Notes: generated from the sequence alone by a model not told the origin. A DNA stretch of 64,000 bases from Hoyosella subflava DQS3-9A1 (GCF_000214175.1 NC_015564.1:1550001-1614000), one strand, 5' to 3'; numbered from the stretch's first letter, positions 1 to 10,061 are shown. Translations and numbers: made by a program.

Positions 1-1
1 T

Positions 2-277
2 GATGAGTCTGTGTCTGTCGGTGGATCGGGCCGGAATGCGTCGCGCGGCCGCCGTGCTCAGGGCGAAGCGGGCCGTGCTGTCAGCCCGGGTGTGTACGAC
101 GGGCAAGACGTCAAGGCTATGCCGCGCGCCGAACTCGCCGACCTTATCGCGCAACTCACTGACCAGATGATGGCTGCTGCGCGGGACTTGCAATTCGAAC
201 TCGCTGCACGATTGCGTGATGAGATTGCTGACCTAAAGAAAGAACTCCGCGGAATGGATGCTGCCGGGATGTCCTGA
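2..277 (+). CDS. uvrB: UvrB C-terminal fragment (excinuclease ABC subunit B)
   Basis: This is the last 91 codons of a gene that begins before the window; the frame is open from base 2. The final 56 residues form a UVR domain: a helical hairpin with the pattern [24 protein letters not shown], the part of UvrB that contacts UvrC. UvrB is the damage-verifying helicase of nucleotide-excision repair. Between the (unseen) helicase core and the UVR domain lies a Gly/Arg/Ser-rich linker, as is usual in actinobacterial UvrB. uvrA follows 5.4 kb downstream on the same strand, as in mycobacteria. Identification rests on the UVR domain plus synteny, since the helicase motifs are outside the window. Confidence 0.88.
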   Translation, partial: DESVSVGGSGRNASRGRRAQGEAGRAVSPGVYDGQDVKAMPRAELADLIAQLTDQMMAAARDLQFELAARLRDEIADLKKELRGMDAAGMS

Positions 278-456
278 GCACATAGCAGCGGTGGTTGTGA
301 CAGACATCGCGGAAATACTCAAGAAGATCAGTGGAATCAGAGCCGAAATCAACGTGAAGATGGGTGTGTACAGACTAGTGTCAGCGCTAGAAGTACTTAC
401 CGCGCTCTAAGCGGGGCAATATGCTCCGAGCACTGGCAAGATCAATGGAGGAACGA

Positions 457-909
457 ATGACCGCCTACCGCACGATCGTTGTGGGTTCCGATGGTTCAGA
501 GTCGTCGCTCAAGGCTGTCGAGAAGGCAGGAGCGCTCGCGGGCGATGGAGACGCCAAGCTCGTGGTCGCCTGTGCTTACTACCCGTCCGATCCGAAGGAA
601 CTTGGGGATGCGGTTGATCAGCTGAAGGACGACGCCTATCAGATCACTGGCGCCGCACCGACCTATGAGATTCTCCGGAAGGCGCGCGAGCGCGCTGTGG
701 ATGCGGGCGCAAAGAATGTGGTGGAGCGTGCTGTCGTCGGCGCCCCTGTTGACTCGTTGCTCGCCCTCGTCGAAGAGGTAAGTGCGGACCTCCTGGTCGT
801 CGGAAACCGCGGACTCAACACGCTGACTGGCCGGTTGCTTGGCTCGGTGCCCTCGGACGTCGCGCGGAAATCCGCAAGCGACGTTCTGATCGTTCATACC
901 GTTCGCTGA
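457..909 (+). CDS. Universal stress protein (UspA family, ATP-binding type)
   Basis: A single-domain Usp of 150 residues. The N-terminus (AYRTIVVGSDGSESS) is the first beta strand and nucleotide loop of the Usp fold. Residues 116-130 give the ATP-binding signature G-2x-G-9x-G-S (GNRG, then GS), so this should be an ATP-binding Usp rather than the UspA type that lacks nucleotide. I chose the ATG at 457 because GGAGG lies 5 bases before it; an upstream in-frame ATG at 421 has no such site. By position it is the counterpart of M. tuberculosis Rv1636. Such proteins are linked to stress and dormancy and some bind cAMP; the exact role here is unknown. Confidence 0.9.
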   Translation: MTAYRTIVVGSDGSESSLKAVEKAGALAGDGDAKLVVACAYYPSDPKELGDAVDQLKDDAYQITGAAPTYEILRKARERAVDAGAKNVVERAVVGAPVDSLLALVEEVSADLLVVGNRGLNTLTGRLLGSVPSDVARKSASDVLIVHTVR

Positions 910-919
910 CGACTCGAAC

Positions 920-952
920 ACGCCGGGGGCGGGCGACGTCGGCCCCCGGCGT
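920..952. terminator. Bidirectional hairpin terminator between usp and the lipoprotein gene
   Basis: A perfect 11-bp stem (ACGCCGGGGGC pairing with GCCCCCGGCGT) with an 11-base loop lies between two convergent genes. There is only a short T-rich stretch after it, as is common in high-GC actinobacteria. Confidence 0.75.
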
Positions 953-958
953 CTTCCA

Positions 959-1384
959 TTACGCGCAGTAGTACGTTTTCGCCGCTTCCACGTAGATTTC
1001 TGCGATTTCCGTGCCGGTCAGTCCGGCTCCAGTTTCTCGTGCCATAACGCTGGTGACGGATTGCAGGTTGTCGAGTATCTGCTGGCCCGAAGACCCCGCC
1101 TCAATCTGAACACAGATGCCGCGCACTAGCTGAAGTGTCGTCGCCCGAGATTGCCCTTTCACGCCCGCACCGTCAAGCGCGGCGAAGATGTCTTGCGCGC
1201 GGTCCTCGTCCATCGGACTCGCAGCTTCAGGTTCGACCGTCTCAATGAGACTATCGCTGGCTGTCTGCTCCTGAGCATGCTCATCATTACCACCACCGCA
1301 TGCCGAAGTTGCGATCGCCGCCGCGACCAATACAAGCGCACCACACAGTGTGCGTCTCGATGAAGCGACATAGCGGCGTGGCAT
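959..1384 (-). CDS. Small lipoprotein, DUF732-like
   Basis: A 141-residue exported protein. It has an N-terminal basic stretch, a hydrophobic segment at about residues 13-27 and a lipobox ending in Cys29 (ATSAC), so it should be lipidated at the outer face of the membrane. A Gly/acid-rich linker follows, then a helical domain of about 85 residues (from DIFAALDGAGV to the C-terminal YYCA) containing two further cysteines that could pair. The domain resembles DUF732, common in mycobacterial secreted proteins of unknown function. The gene converges on the stress-protein gene. Function is not known. Confidence 0.75.
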   Translation of the reverse strand: MPRRYVASSRRTLCGALVLVAAAIATSACGGGNDEHAQEQTASDSLIETVEPEAASPMDEDRAQDIFAALDGAGVKGQSRATTLQLVRGICVQIEAGSSGQQILDNLQSVTSVMARETGAGLTGTEIAEIYVEAAKTYYCA

Positions 1385-1488
1385 GTGGTTTGTGATCCTT
1401 TCTGGGCAGTCGTCCGGGCTTGCAACAGAGTGTGCAGGTTCGCAGCCCGCAAATCAGTGATTCTCCGCAGAAATAGCTGAGTAGCGCA

Positions 1489-3774
1489 CTAATCCGTTAT
1501 CAAACTCAGACACTCTGGTAGATCCCCAGCGTAGAAGACCCCAATCCGCTGGGTCGCGCGGGTAAGAGCAACGTAGATATCGTTCAGGCCCCGCGGGGAT
1601 TCCGAAAGAATGCCGTCAGGATCGACGACGAGTACAGAGTCGAATTCCAGACCCTTCGCGTCCCGCACGACGAGGACGCTGACGTCCTCGGACTGGAGCG
1701 GTGAAAGCGATGCAGCGAGGGATTCCGGTGCGATGACTGCGATCGTCCCCTCCCGTTGTTCGTCCTGCCACTTGGTGACTTGAGCGGCGACCTCGGTGCT
1801 GAGATCAGGAATCGTCACCTTGCGCGCCCAGGGCAGATGGCCAGAATCGCGGATTGACTTCGGCGCCACGGCACCTTCCGAGATACGTGCGAGTACGTCC
1901 CCAGCAACAGCCATGATTTCGGAGGGTGTGCGGTAATTGATGGAGAGCTCGGCGAGCTTCCATCTACGCGCTACGTAGGGTTCGAGGGCCCCCTGCCATG
2001 ATGACGTGCCGGCTGGGTTGCCAGTCTGTGCGGGGTCGCCCACCACTGTCATCCAGCGGTTGGGCACCCTGCGCATCACCATGCGCCACGCCATCGCAGA
2101 CAATTCCTGTGCCTCGTCGATGATTGCGTGACCGTAGGTCCACTGCCTGTCGGCAGCCGCGCGCTCGGCGGTCGTCTTCGAATTTCGGTACTCCTGACGC
2201 TCCGCAAGCTGTTCAGCGTCGATCAGGTCGTACGCCATCAGGATTTCGGGATCGAGGTCGTCCTCGAGGTCTTGCGGAGCCGAGCCAGTGAGGATGTCGA
2301 GAGCCTCCTGCGCCTCGGCGATCTTCGCGCGCCAGCGTTCCTGGGCTAAACGGTCGTCATCGTCATCATCAATACCGAGCAGTTCTGCAAGCTCGTCCAG
2401 AAGAGGGGCATCACCGGGGGAGAAGGGCTCGGACTTAGGGCGAAGAAGTTCGGTCCGTTCAGCTTCCGAAAGGTGAGGCGAAGCGCGCCGAAGACGCTCT
2501 TCGGACGCGAACAGGTCGCGCAACACGACCTGCGGTGTGAGGTGGGGCCAGAAGGAACCGACGATAGTGCGGATTGTCGAATCTTGGCGCATTTCGTCGC
2601 GAACGTCGGCGATATCCTCCCGGCTGAGCAACGAATCCTTGCCGGCCAAATTGGCCCCCACAATCGCGGCGTACTGTTCCGCCAGACCCTCGATCGCTGC
2701 GGCGAAGTACAGATCGCGCGCCCGGTTATGTGGCTTTCTAGACGAACGGGCACGTCCCCGCGCGCGGGTGATCAGCTTCTTATCGATTGTGAGTCGATAT
2801 GTATCGAATTCGAACTCGACCGGTCGCGATGGAACTTCCTGGCGATCCCGGACGGCTTCCTTCAGTACATCAACCATCGCGAGGGACCCCTTGACCACTG
2901 CTGCACCCAGCGAATCCTGTCCGATTGCTGCCACACCTGGGTAGAGATCACCGATCGTGGAGAGCACCACGCCAGTTTCTCCGAGCGACGGGAGCACCTG
3001 ACTGATGTACTTGAGGAACGTGTCATTCGGCCCAATTATGAGCACCCCGCTCTTCTCAAGTAGATCGCGGAAGGTGTAGAGGAGGAATGCGGCACGGTGT
3101 AACGCCACCGCCGTCTTGCCGGTCCCCGGGCCTCCCTGCACAACCAGGACGCTTCGATGCTCCGATCGAATAATCTCGTCTTGTTCGCGCTGGATTGTCG
3201 CAACGATGTCGACCATATGGCCGGTGCGCGCCGCGCTTATTGCCGCGAGGAGGGCGTTTTCGCTGGCGACGCCGGTTTCACCCTCGGCATAAGCCGCGGA
3301 CTCATTGAACTCGTCGCCATTGTTCGCGGCGAGCGCGTCGGGGTCGAGGTACTCATCGTTGAGGGCCGTGACGGTGCGCCCTCGTGTTCGAATATGACGC
3401 CGCCTCGCTACCCCCTCGGGCGACGCAGGGGTTGCGAGGTAGAACGGTCGCGCCATCGGTGCACGCCAGTCGAGGAGCAACGGGTCGAAGTCGCTGTCCT
3501 CATCCCAAATGCCTAGCCGTCCGACGTAGCGGGCTTCGCCGTCACTGAGATCGATACGGCCGAAACATAGCCCATTCTCCGCCGCGAGGTATTTGGACAA
3601 CTTCGCGGTGTACATCGCGTTGTATGACTCGCGCTCAGATTGCGCCTGCGGCGTACCGCCACGTTCACGCATTACCGAGGCCAGGTTCTGGCGCGCATGA
3701 TCACGCAGACCATCCAATCGCCCGTAGAGCATTGCGACATACTCCTGCTCACGGTCGATTTCTCGCTCCTGCAC
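1489..3774 (-). CDS. helR: HelD/HelR-like RNA polymerase-recycling superfamily 1 ATPase
   Basis: A UvrD-like SF1 protein of 761 residues without UvrD's usual accessory layout. Visible motifs are a Q-motif-like IQREQDEIIR, Walker A GGPGTGKT, motif II as IIDEAQEL, motif III as GDPAQTG and motif VI as VALTRATQR. An N-terminal helical arm (EQEYVAMLYGRLDGLR) and the block DWRAPMARPFY are typical of HelD. HelD enzymes pull RNA polymerase off DNA; the actinobacterial HelR branch also protects polymerase from rifampicin. The start is uncertain: GTG at 3774 has AAGGAG 6 bases upstream, whereas the longest frame begins at a TTG at 3822 with no good site. I saw no rifampicin-associated palindrome upstream. 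The HelR assignment, as against other HelD classes, is an inference. Confidence 0.8.
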   Translation of the reverse strand: MQEREIDREQEYVAMLYGRLDGLRDHARQNLASVMRERGGTPQAQSERESYNAMYTAKLSKYLAAENGLCFGRIDLSDGEARYVGRLGIWDEDSDFDPLLLDWRAPMARPFYLATPASPEGVARRRHIRTRGRTVTALNDEYLDPDALAANNGDEFNESAAYAEGETGVASENALLAAISAARTGHMVDIVATIQREQDEIIRSEHRSVLVVQGGPGTGKTAVALHRAAFLLYTFRDLLEKSGVLIIGPNDTFLKYISQVLPSLGETGVVLSTIGDLYPGVAAIGQDSLGAAVVKGSLAMVDVLKEAVRDRQEVPSRPVEFEFDTYRLTIDKKLITRARGRARSSRKPHNRARDLYFAAAIEGLAEQYAAIVGANLAGKDSLLSREDIADVRDEMRQDSTIRTIVGSFWPHLTPQVVLRDLFASEERLRRASPHLSEAERTELLRPKSEPFSPGDAPLLDELAELLGIDDDDDDRLAQERWRAKIAEAQEALDILTGSAPQDLEDDLDPEILMAYDLIDAEQLAERQEYRNSKTTAERAAADRQWTYGHAIIDEAQELSAMAWRMVMRRVPNRWMTVVGDPAQTGNPAGTSSWQGALEPYVARRWKLAELSINYRTPSEIMAVAGDVLARISEGAVAPKSIRDSGHLPWARKVTIPDLSTEVAAQVTKWQDEQREGTIAVIAPESLAASLSPLQSEDVSVLVVRDAKGLEFDSVLVVDPDGILSESPRGLNDIYVALTRATQRIGVFYAGDLPECLSLITD

Positions 3775-3879
3775 CTCAAGCTCCTTCGCCTGCGCGACAG
3801 CCACGTCGCAATACTGAGCCAACCACTCTAGCTCAGAAGTATCGCCGTGCGCGCAGGCGAAGTGCGCCGCATCTAGGCG

Positions 3880-4746
3880 TTAGCGATGCTTTATGTGAGC
3901 ACGGACTTCCGCTGAGCCGTCCTTGGCCAGTTCTGCCGTGCGGTGCGCGAGATCTGAGCTGCGATCCGCCGCTTTCGCTGCAAGTTCAGCGCTTCGGTCC
4001 GACGCCGTGCTGTACCACTTACTTGCCTGTTCAGCTGCGGTCTCGTACAAATCCGGAGCCTTGTCTGCCGCCACTTCGTACCACTCAGAACCACGCTTGG
4101 ACGCAGCCTCCATCAGTTCAGAGCCTCGATCAGCGGCAACCTCGAACAGCTCAGAGCCACGCTCACCTGCTTCTGCGGCGACCTCACGTGCCCGTTCCGC
4201 GACGGTGTGCCACCCCTCCGCAAGTTTCGCGCGTGTCTCGGCCGAAGTGCCTGCGCTCGAGGCGGCTGGCGCTGCGGTGGAGATCGCCGTAGTAGCCCGC
4301 CCAGCGAGACGACGCGCACGCCACCCCACTGAAGGCTTGCCTTCGGTGTCACTGGCTGTGATCAGCAGGCCTCCGAGCAACGCCACGTTCTTCAGGAAAT
4401 GCGAGCGCTGCTCAGCACGCAGCCGGCTGTCGGTCTCTGCCCAGAAAGGATGCTGCACCACCGTTGTAGGCACGAGGGTTACCGCGAGCAGCCCCGATGC
4501 AATCCGTGGCGTTCGCCCGAGCGCCAGTAAGGCGCCCGCTCCAACCTGGACAGCCGCGTTGATGCGCGCGACTGTTGCAGGGTCTGCGGGAAGCTTGCGC
4601 GAGGTGTCCGCCGGAAGTGAGGCATGGGCATACTCGACGAGCGGGGCTGCTTTGTCGGCGATTTCTTCAGGATTTCGAAGCGTGTTAACCCCATTCGCAA
4701 CGAAAACTCCGGCAAGCATTGGGCGTGCGATCCTGCGAAGCAGCAT
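3880..4746 (-). CDS. DoxX-family membrane protein with an 11-residue-repeat C-terminal tail
   Basis: The 288-residue product has two parts. Residues 1-145 are a DoxX-type membrane domain, with hydrophobic segments at about 10-20, 65-75, 83-97 and 119-131 and the family pattern GVFVANGVNTLRNPE near the start. After an Ala/Ser linker (150-168), residues 183-281 form nine consecutive 11-residue units, described as a separate repeat feature. DoxX proteins are small integral membrane proteins, in mycobacteria linked to thiol/oxidative-stress complexes, but their reaction is poorly defined. The gene lies 105 bp upstream of the helR-like gene in the same direction, so they may be co-transcribed. The tail is not part of the usual DoxX domain. 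Confidence 0.78.
   Translation of the reverse strand: MLLRRIARPMLAGVFVANGVNTLRNPEEIADKAAPLVEYAHASLPADTSRKLPADPATVARINAAVQVGAGALLALGRTPRIASGLLAVTLVPTTVVQHPFWAETDSRLRAEQRSHFLKNVALLGGLLITASDTEGKPSVGWRARRLAGRATTAISTAAPAASSAGTSAETRAKLAEGWHTVAERAREVAAEAGERGSELFEVAADRGSELMEAASKRGSEWYEVAADKAPDLYETAAEQASKWYSTASDRSAELAAKAADRSSDLAHRTAELAKDGSAEVRAHIKHR
3904..4200 (-). repeat. Nine tandem 11-residue coding repeats in the DoxX protein tail
   Basis: Codons 183-281 divide without gaps into 11-mers: AERAREVAAEA, GERGSELFEVA, ADRGSELMEAA, SKRGSEWYEVA, ADKAPDLYETA, AEQASKWYSTA, SDRSAELAAKA, ADRSSDLAHRT, AELAKDGSAEV. The pattern is a small residue, a charged pair, Gly/Ala-Ser/Pro, Glu/Asp, a hydrophobic pair, then a small ending. 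An 11-residue period is the hallmark of amphipathic helices that lie on lipid surfaces (synucleins, apolipoproteins, some LEA proteins). Confidence 0.85.
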
Positions 4747-4887
4747 GATTCAGCCTTTCCACGGTACGAGTCCGGTTACCACCCTAGTAAGTACATACCC
4801 AGGACGGGGCTCGTTATCCGTCACGTTGCATGTGAGTTGGAGAATTTGCTCCCAGGAAAGGGGCATATCGGGTTCTGGGACACGCGT

Positions 4888-5574
4888 TTACCATCCGCGG
4901 TCGCGCCATTGAGGAAGCTGGGCCCGTTCCGCGCCGAGTGTGGTGTCAGCACCGTGACCTGGATAGACGGTGGCCGAGTCGTCGAACCGATCGAAGAGCC
5001 GCTCCGAGACGTCATGGAACAGTCGGCGGAACGCTTCCGGCGACGAAGTCTTTCCGACGCCACCGGGGAATAGGCTGTCGCCCGTGAAAAGGTGCGTGAC
5101 ACCGCCGAGCGAGGTGGCGAGTGCCACGGAGCCCGGGGTGTGGCCGCGAAGGTGAATGACCTCAAACGCGAGATCGCCGACTTGGATCACGTCACCGTGG
5201 TCGACAAGCCTGTCCGGCGCAACCGGCAGCGGTTCGGCATCGAGCGGGTGGGCAACGGTTGGTGCTTGCGTCTCCGCCGCCACCGCTTCCAGCGCCTGCC
5301 AGTGGTCCGCATGCTGATGTGTCGTCAAGATGAGTTCGAGCTGCGGCGCCTGCGATGAGAGCAGTTCGAGAATGCGCGGAGCCTCGTTCGCCGCGTCAAT
5401 CAGAAGGGACTTTCCGGTACGTTCGCAGGTAACGACATACACGTTGTTATCCATCGGACCGACCGACATTTTCAGGATCCGCGCCTCGGGCAGCAGTCGA
5501 CGGTGGACTGGACCTCCGCCTTCGACAGTTCCGGTGTACTCGTCAACAATCGTAATTGGGTGCGCCATGCACAT
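4888..5574 (-). CDS. Metallo-beta-lactamase-fold hydrolase (glyoxalase II-like)
   Basis: A 228-residue soluble MBL-fold enzyme. The metal site is complete: H86-x-H88-x-D90-H91 (TTHQHADHW), H145 in RGHTPGS, D166 in FTGDSLF and H207 in YPGHG. This arrangement binds two metals and suits thioester or small-ester hydrolysis, as in glyoxalase II and its bacterial relatives. It corresponds by position to M. tuberculosis Rv1637c, divergent from uvrA. The true substrate cannot be read from the sequence. Two ATGs, at 5574 and 5568, are equally plausible starts; neither has a strong ribosome-binding site. Confidence 0.88.
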   Translation of the reverse strand: MCMAHPITIVDEYTGTVEGGGPVHRRLLPEARILKMSVGPMDNNVYVVTCERTGKSLLIDAANEAPRILELLSSQAPQLELILTTHQHADHWQALEAVAAETQAPTVAHPLDAEPLPVAPDRLVDHGDVIQVGDLAFEVIHLRGHTPGSVALATSLGGVTHLFTGDSLFPGGVGKTSSPEAFRRLFHDVSERLFDRFDDSATVYPGHGADTTLGAERAQLPQWRDRGW

Positions 5575-5652
5575 CGAGGTTACCGGGGGACTTTGGTTAG
5601 CTGAAGGCGGCCACCTGAAGATTGATCGCCGCTTGACGACGGCTTCCTGAAA

Positions 5653-5675
5653 TTGTCAGGGGCACGGCGTAGCAT
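5653..5675 (+). promoter_or_regulatory. RecA-independent DNA-damage promoter (PafBC/RecA-NDp type) of uvrA
   Basis: TTGTCAGGG, then exactly 8 bases, then TAGCAT. This fits the mycobacterial RecA-NDp consensus TTGTCRGTG-N8-TANNNT at 8 of 9 positions in the upstream box and at all fixed positions of the -10 element. It sits 63 bases before the chosen uvrA start. No LexA box (GAAC-N4-GTTC) was seen in this intergenic region. Confidence 0.7.
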
Positions 5676-5737
5676 GTCGGCGCTGGCTAAGAAGCGTGGT
5701 TTTCGGGGCGCGTACGCGCCGGACAAAAGGGGTTGCA

Positions 5738-8700
5738 GTGGCGGATCGGCTAGTCGTGCGTGGTGCGCGCGAGCACAATCTGCGGGGGATTGACCTCGAT
5801 TTGCCGCGGGATAGCCTGATTGTCTTCACCGGCCTGTCAGGTTCAGGGAAGTCGAGTCTGGCCTTCGACACGATCTTCGCCGAGGGGCAGCGTCGCTACG
5901 TTGAGTCCCTCTCGGCGTACGCCCGCCAGTTTCTCGGCCAGATGGACAAACCGGACGTCGATTTCATTGAAGGTCTTTCTCCAGCTGTCTCCATCGACCA
6001 GAAGTCGACGAACCGTAATCCGCGGTCCACGGTGGGAACGATCACGGAAGTGTACGACTACCTGCGGCTTCTTTTCGCTCGTGCCGGTACACCGTACTGC
6101 CCTGCATGTGGAGAGAAGATCGCCCGGCAGACTCCGCAACAGATCGTTGACCAGGTGCTGGAGATGGAGTCGGGCACACGATTCCAGGTGCTCGCACCAG
6201 TGGTACGAACGCGTAAAGGCGAATTTGTCGAGCTGTTTTCGCAACTCAGCTCCGAAGGCTTCGCACGCGTTCGAGTCGATGGCACGGTGTACCCGCTTAC
6301 TGATCCGCCGACACTCAAGAAGCAAGAAAAGCATGACATCGAAGTTGTTGTTGACCGCCTTGTCGTCAAAGACAGCGCGAAGCAGCGTTTGACCGATTCC
6401 GTGGAGACGGCCCTGCGTCTCGCGGATGGCATAGTGGTCCTCGATTTTGTCGATCGCGATGAATCTGCTTCCGATCGTCAGCGCCGATTCTCCGAGCGCC
6501 TCGCCTGCCCGAACGGCCACGCCCTCGCCATAGATGATCTCGAGCCCCGGTCCTTCTCTTTCAACTCGCCCTATGGCGCCTGTCCTGAGTGTCACGGTCT
6601 CGGGATCCGCAAAGAAGTGGATCCCGACCTGGTGGTGCCCGATCCCGAGCTTTCCCTGGCCGATGGCGCCATTGCACCCTGGTCGTCGGGGCAGTCTGCG
6701 GAGTACTTCACACGACTGCTCAAGGGGTTGGGTGACGCCATGGGATTCACCCTTGAAACCCCGTGGCGGCGGCTGCCCGCAAAGGCGAAAAAAGCGGTTC
6801 TCGAAGGTTCGGAACATCAAGTCCATGTGCGCTATACGAACCGTTATGGCCGGACACGTTCCTACTATGCCGAATTCGAGGGTGTAATGCCGTTTCTCCA
6901 GCGGCGCCTCGATCAGACCGAGTCCGACCAGATGAAAGATCGCTACGAGGGTTTCATGCGGGATACCCCGTGCCCGGCATGCAATGGCGCTCGGCTGCGT
7001 CCCGAGATCCTGTCGGTCCGCATCCCAGGCGGTGATGGACAAGCCAGGTCTATCGCGGAAGTGTGCGAGCTGTCGATCTCGGAATGCGCGCAGTACTTGA
7101 ACAGCCTTGAGCTTGGAGCGCGTGAAGCTGCCATCGCGGGCCGAGTGCTGCGGGAAGTACAGGCACGGCTCGGCTTCCTTCTTGACGTCGGCCTTGACTA
7201 CTTGTCGCTAGACCGTGCCGCGGGAACGTTGTCCGGCGGCGAAGCACAGCGAATCCGGCTCGCTACTCAGATCGGCTCAGGTCTCGTAGGAGTGCTTTAT
7301 GTACTAGACGAGCCGTCCATCGGTCTGCACCAGCGGGACAATCGGAGGCTGATCGATACCCTGACACGTCTCCGCGATCTTGGTAACACCCTCATAGTCG
7401 TGGAACACGACGAGGACACGATCCGAACATCGGACTGGATTGTCGACATCGGGCCGCGGGCGGGAGAACACGGTGGCGAAGTGGTCCACAGCGGCACCTT
7501 CGCCGAGTTGCTTGAGAATTCCAACTCGCTGACTGGGGCATACCTCGCTGGCCGCCTGCAGATAGAGACGCCGATGGTGCGCCGGCCGATCGACCGTAAA
7601 CGCAAGCTCACAGTCGTGGGGGCACGGGAACATAATTTGCGCGACATCGAGGTGGACTTCCCGCTCGGCGCTCTCCTCGCAATCACAGGGGTCTCTGGTT
7701 CAGGAAAGTCGACTCTGGTCAATGAGATTCTTGCGAAAACGCTGGCGAACAAGCTCAACGGCGCACGTCATGTGCCGGGCCGTCATACCCGTATCAAGGG
7801 CGTCGACAATCTGGACAAATTGGTCCAGGTAGACCAGTCTCCGATCGGTCGCACTCCGCGATCCAACCCGGCCACATATACCGGTGTATTCGACAAGATT
7901 CGTACGCTATTCGCCGCGACCACGGAGGCGAAAGTACGTGGTTACCAGCCCGGCAGGTTCAGCTTCAACGTCAAGGGCGGACGCTGCGAGGCGTGCACAG
8001 GCGACGGCACAATCAAGATCGAGATGAACTTCTTGCCGGATGTGTACGTCCCCTGCGAGGTGTGCCACGGTGCGCGCTATAACCGTGAGACTCTCGAGGT
8101 GCATTACAAGGGGAGAAACATCGCTGAAGTACTTGACATGTCTATCGAGGAAGCTGCGGACTTCTTCGAACCGGTAACGTCGATCCACCGGTACCTGAAA
8201 ACGCTCGTCGAAGTCGGACTGGGCTACGTACGGCTGGGACAGTCGGCGCCCACCCTTTCGGGTGGTGAGGCGCAGCGTGTCAAGTTAGCTGCTGAACTTC
8301 AGAAGCGTTCGACTGGCCGCACGATCTACATCCTCGATGAGCCGACCACTGGCCTGCACTTCGAGGATATCCGGAAGCTCCTCAAGGTAATCAATGGCCT
8401 TGTCGACAAGGGCAACACGGTTATCGTCATCGAGCACAACCTCGACGTGATCAAAACCGCTGACTGGATCATCGATATGGGTCCCGAGGGTGGCTCTGGC
8501 GGCGGCATCGTTGTCGCGCAAGGGACACCCGAAGATGTCGCGGCGATGGAGGAAAGCTATACAGGTGGGTTCCTCGCCGAACTGCTCGGGGGCCAGCGGC
8601 ATGACGTAAACGGACATGAGGGGGCACCTTCCGCAACTCAGTCCGTACCAGCCGCGGGCCGCACTAGCGGAACTGGGCCCGAAGGCGGCGGCAGTGGCAA

Positions 8701-8752
8701 TGGAGCCCGGGGCGGTAAGCGCCGGGGACGGGTCACCGCGCCCGTTGCCTAG
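5738..8752 (+). CDS. uvrA: UvrA, excinuclease ABC subunit A
   Basis: UvrA is the damage-sensing ATPase of nucleotide-excision repair; it loads UvrB onto lesions. The 1004-residue product has the tandem ABC architecture: Walker [10 protein letters not shown] near residue 35 and GVSGSGKST near 650, each followed by an ABC signature ([12 protein letters not shown] and [12 protein letters not shown]). Zinc modules are visible as CPACG with a later CPECHG, and as CEAC with CEVCHG. The UvrB-interaction region lies after the first zinc ligands. I chose GTG at 5738, with AAAAGGGG six bases upstream, over a longer frame from 5696. The last ~65 residues are Gly/Arg-rich and probably disordered. Length is normal for the family. 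Confidence 0.97.
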   Translation: MADRLVVRGAREHNLRGIDLDLPRDSLIVFTGLSGSGKSSLAFDTIFAEGQRRYVESLSAYARQFLGQMDKPDVDFIEGLSPAVSIDQKSTNRNPRSTVGTITEVYDYLRLLFARAGTPYCPACGEKIARQTPQQIVDQVLEMESGTRFQVLAPVVRTRKGEFVELFSQLSSEGFARVRVDGTVYPLTDPPTLKKQEKHDIEVVVDRLVVKDSAKQRLTDSVETALRLADGIVVLDFVDRDESASDRQRRFSERLACPNGHALAIDDLEPRSFSFNSPYGACPECHGLGIRKEVDPDLVVPDPELSLADGAIAPWSSGQSAEYFTRLLKGLGDAMGFTLETPWRRLPAKAKKAVLEGSEHQVHVRYTNRYGRTRSYYAEFEGVMPFLQRRLDQTESDQMKDRYEGFMRDTPCPACNGARLRPEILSVRIPGGDGQARSIAEVCELSISECAQYLNSLELGAREAAIAGRVLREVQARLGFLLDVGLDYLSLDRAAGTLSGGEAQRIRLATQIGSGLVGVLYVLDEPSIGLHQRDNRRLIDTLTRLRDLGNTLIVVEHDEDTIRTSDWIVDIGPRAGEHGGEVVHSGTFAELLENSNSLTGAYLAGRLQIETPMVRRPIDRKRKLTVVGAREHNLRDIEVDFPLGALLAITGVSGSGKSTLVNEILAKTLANKLNGARHVPGRHTRIKGVDNLDKLVQVDQSPIGRTPRSNPATYTGVFDKIRTLFAATTEAKVRGYQPGRFSFNVKGGRCEACTGDGTIKIEMNFLPDVYVPCEVCHGARYNRETLEVHYKGRNIAEVLDMSIEEAADFFEPVTSIHRYLKTLVEVGLGYVRLGQSAPTLSGGEAQRVKLAAELQKRSTGRTIYILDEPTTGLHFEDIRKLLKVINGLVDKGNTVIVIEHNLDVIKTADWIIDMGPEGGSGGGIVVAQGTPEDVAAMEESYTGGFLAELLGGQRHDVNGHEGAPSATQSVPAAGRTSGTGPEGGGSGNGARGGKRRGRVTAPVA

Positions 8753-8775
8753 CGGGAAGAGCCCCTCGACGCCGG

Positions 8776-9183
8776 TTAATGCACGGGGCCGGTGTATTTT
8801 TCGCCCGGGCCGTGTCCAGGCTCGTCCGGATAAGCGGAGCTTTCCCTGAAGGCGCGCTGCAGGGCCTGCAGTCCGTCGCGGAGCGGTCCCGCATGCGGCC
8901 CCAGATACTCCGCTGAAGCGGTGATGAGGCCTGCGAGCGCGGTGATAATGCGGCGGGCCTCGTCGAGATCGAAATGCGGGCTGTTCTGAGGCTCAGATGA
9001 GGACAGCCCAAGTTTCTCCGCACCCGAACTCAGCAGCATGACAGCTGCCCGGGAGATCACCTCTATCGCCGGGATTTCCGCGAGCTCACGGACGGGAAGT
9101 TCACCCTCGATTTCTCCTTGCACCATCTGCGGGTCGTGGGCACTGCGGGGCACGTCGTTCGTCGCGTAGGTTTCGTCCGCCAT
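8776..9183 (-). CDS. DUF1844 domain protein
   Basis: A protein of 135 residues from ATG 9183. It carries the DUF1844 pattern ISRAAVMLLSSGAEKLGL, followed by DEARRIITALAGLITASAEYLG, a small all-helical domain of unknown function found next to infC in many actinobacteria. The N-terminus is acidic and the C-terminus is short and polar. An in-frame extension to 9264 exists but lacks family similarity, and the ATG at 9183 begins the usual MADE-type N-terminus. The gene converges on uvrA with only 23 bp between them, and diverges from infC. Confidence 0.8.
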   Translation of the reverse strand: MADETYATNDVPRSAHDPQMVQGEIEGELPVRELAEIPAIEVISRAAVMLLSSGAEKLGLSSSEPQNSPHFDLDEARRIITALAGLITASAEYLGPHAGPLRDGLQALQRAFRESSAYPDEPGHGPGEKYTGPVH

Positions 9184-9362
9184 AGGTGGTACCCTGTCAT
9201 ACGCGACCGCCTCCGTTGACTTCGGGGGCATCAAGTGGAGCCCAGCTCCCACCGTTGCACGCACAGTGTCAACGGTCCGGTCCGCCCGGTTTTCCGGGTC
9301 CCCTGTAGGTGTGGGGTTTCAGGGTGCTGTGAGGTGCCCTGGCAGCGACCGGTCGGCAATGG

Positions 9363-9404
9363 GCCCCTGTCGGTACTCGAGTACCGGCGCAGGGGCTTTC
9401 TTTG
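9363..9404 (+). terminator. Putative transcription attenuator in the infC leader
   Basis: GCCCCTG (9363-9369) pairs with CAGGGGC (9390-9396) around an inner perfect palindrome CGGTACTCGAGTACCG (9371-9386), followed at once by TTTCTTT. It looks like an intrinsic terminator but stands 52 bp upstream of infC on the infC strand with no gene ending before it, so it probably acts as a leader attenuator of the infC-rpmI-rplT operon. A competing antiterminator was not worked out. Confidence 0.65.
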
Positions 9405-9455
9405 TTGGGGCAGGGGTTCGCTGACTACAGACGCACCGCTAACTGAGGAGGCCCC

Positions 9456-10061
<606 letters not shown>

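Noticed and set aside
4747-4887. Stress sigma-factor promoter (GGGTAT on the minus strand) before the DoxX gene
   Set aside because: The -10-like element is present but no matching -35 lies at the right distance.
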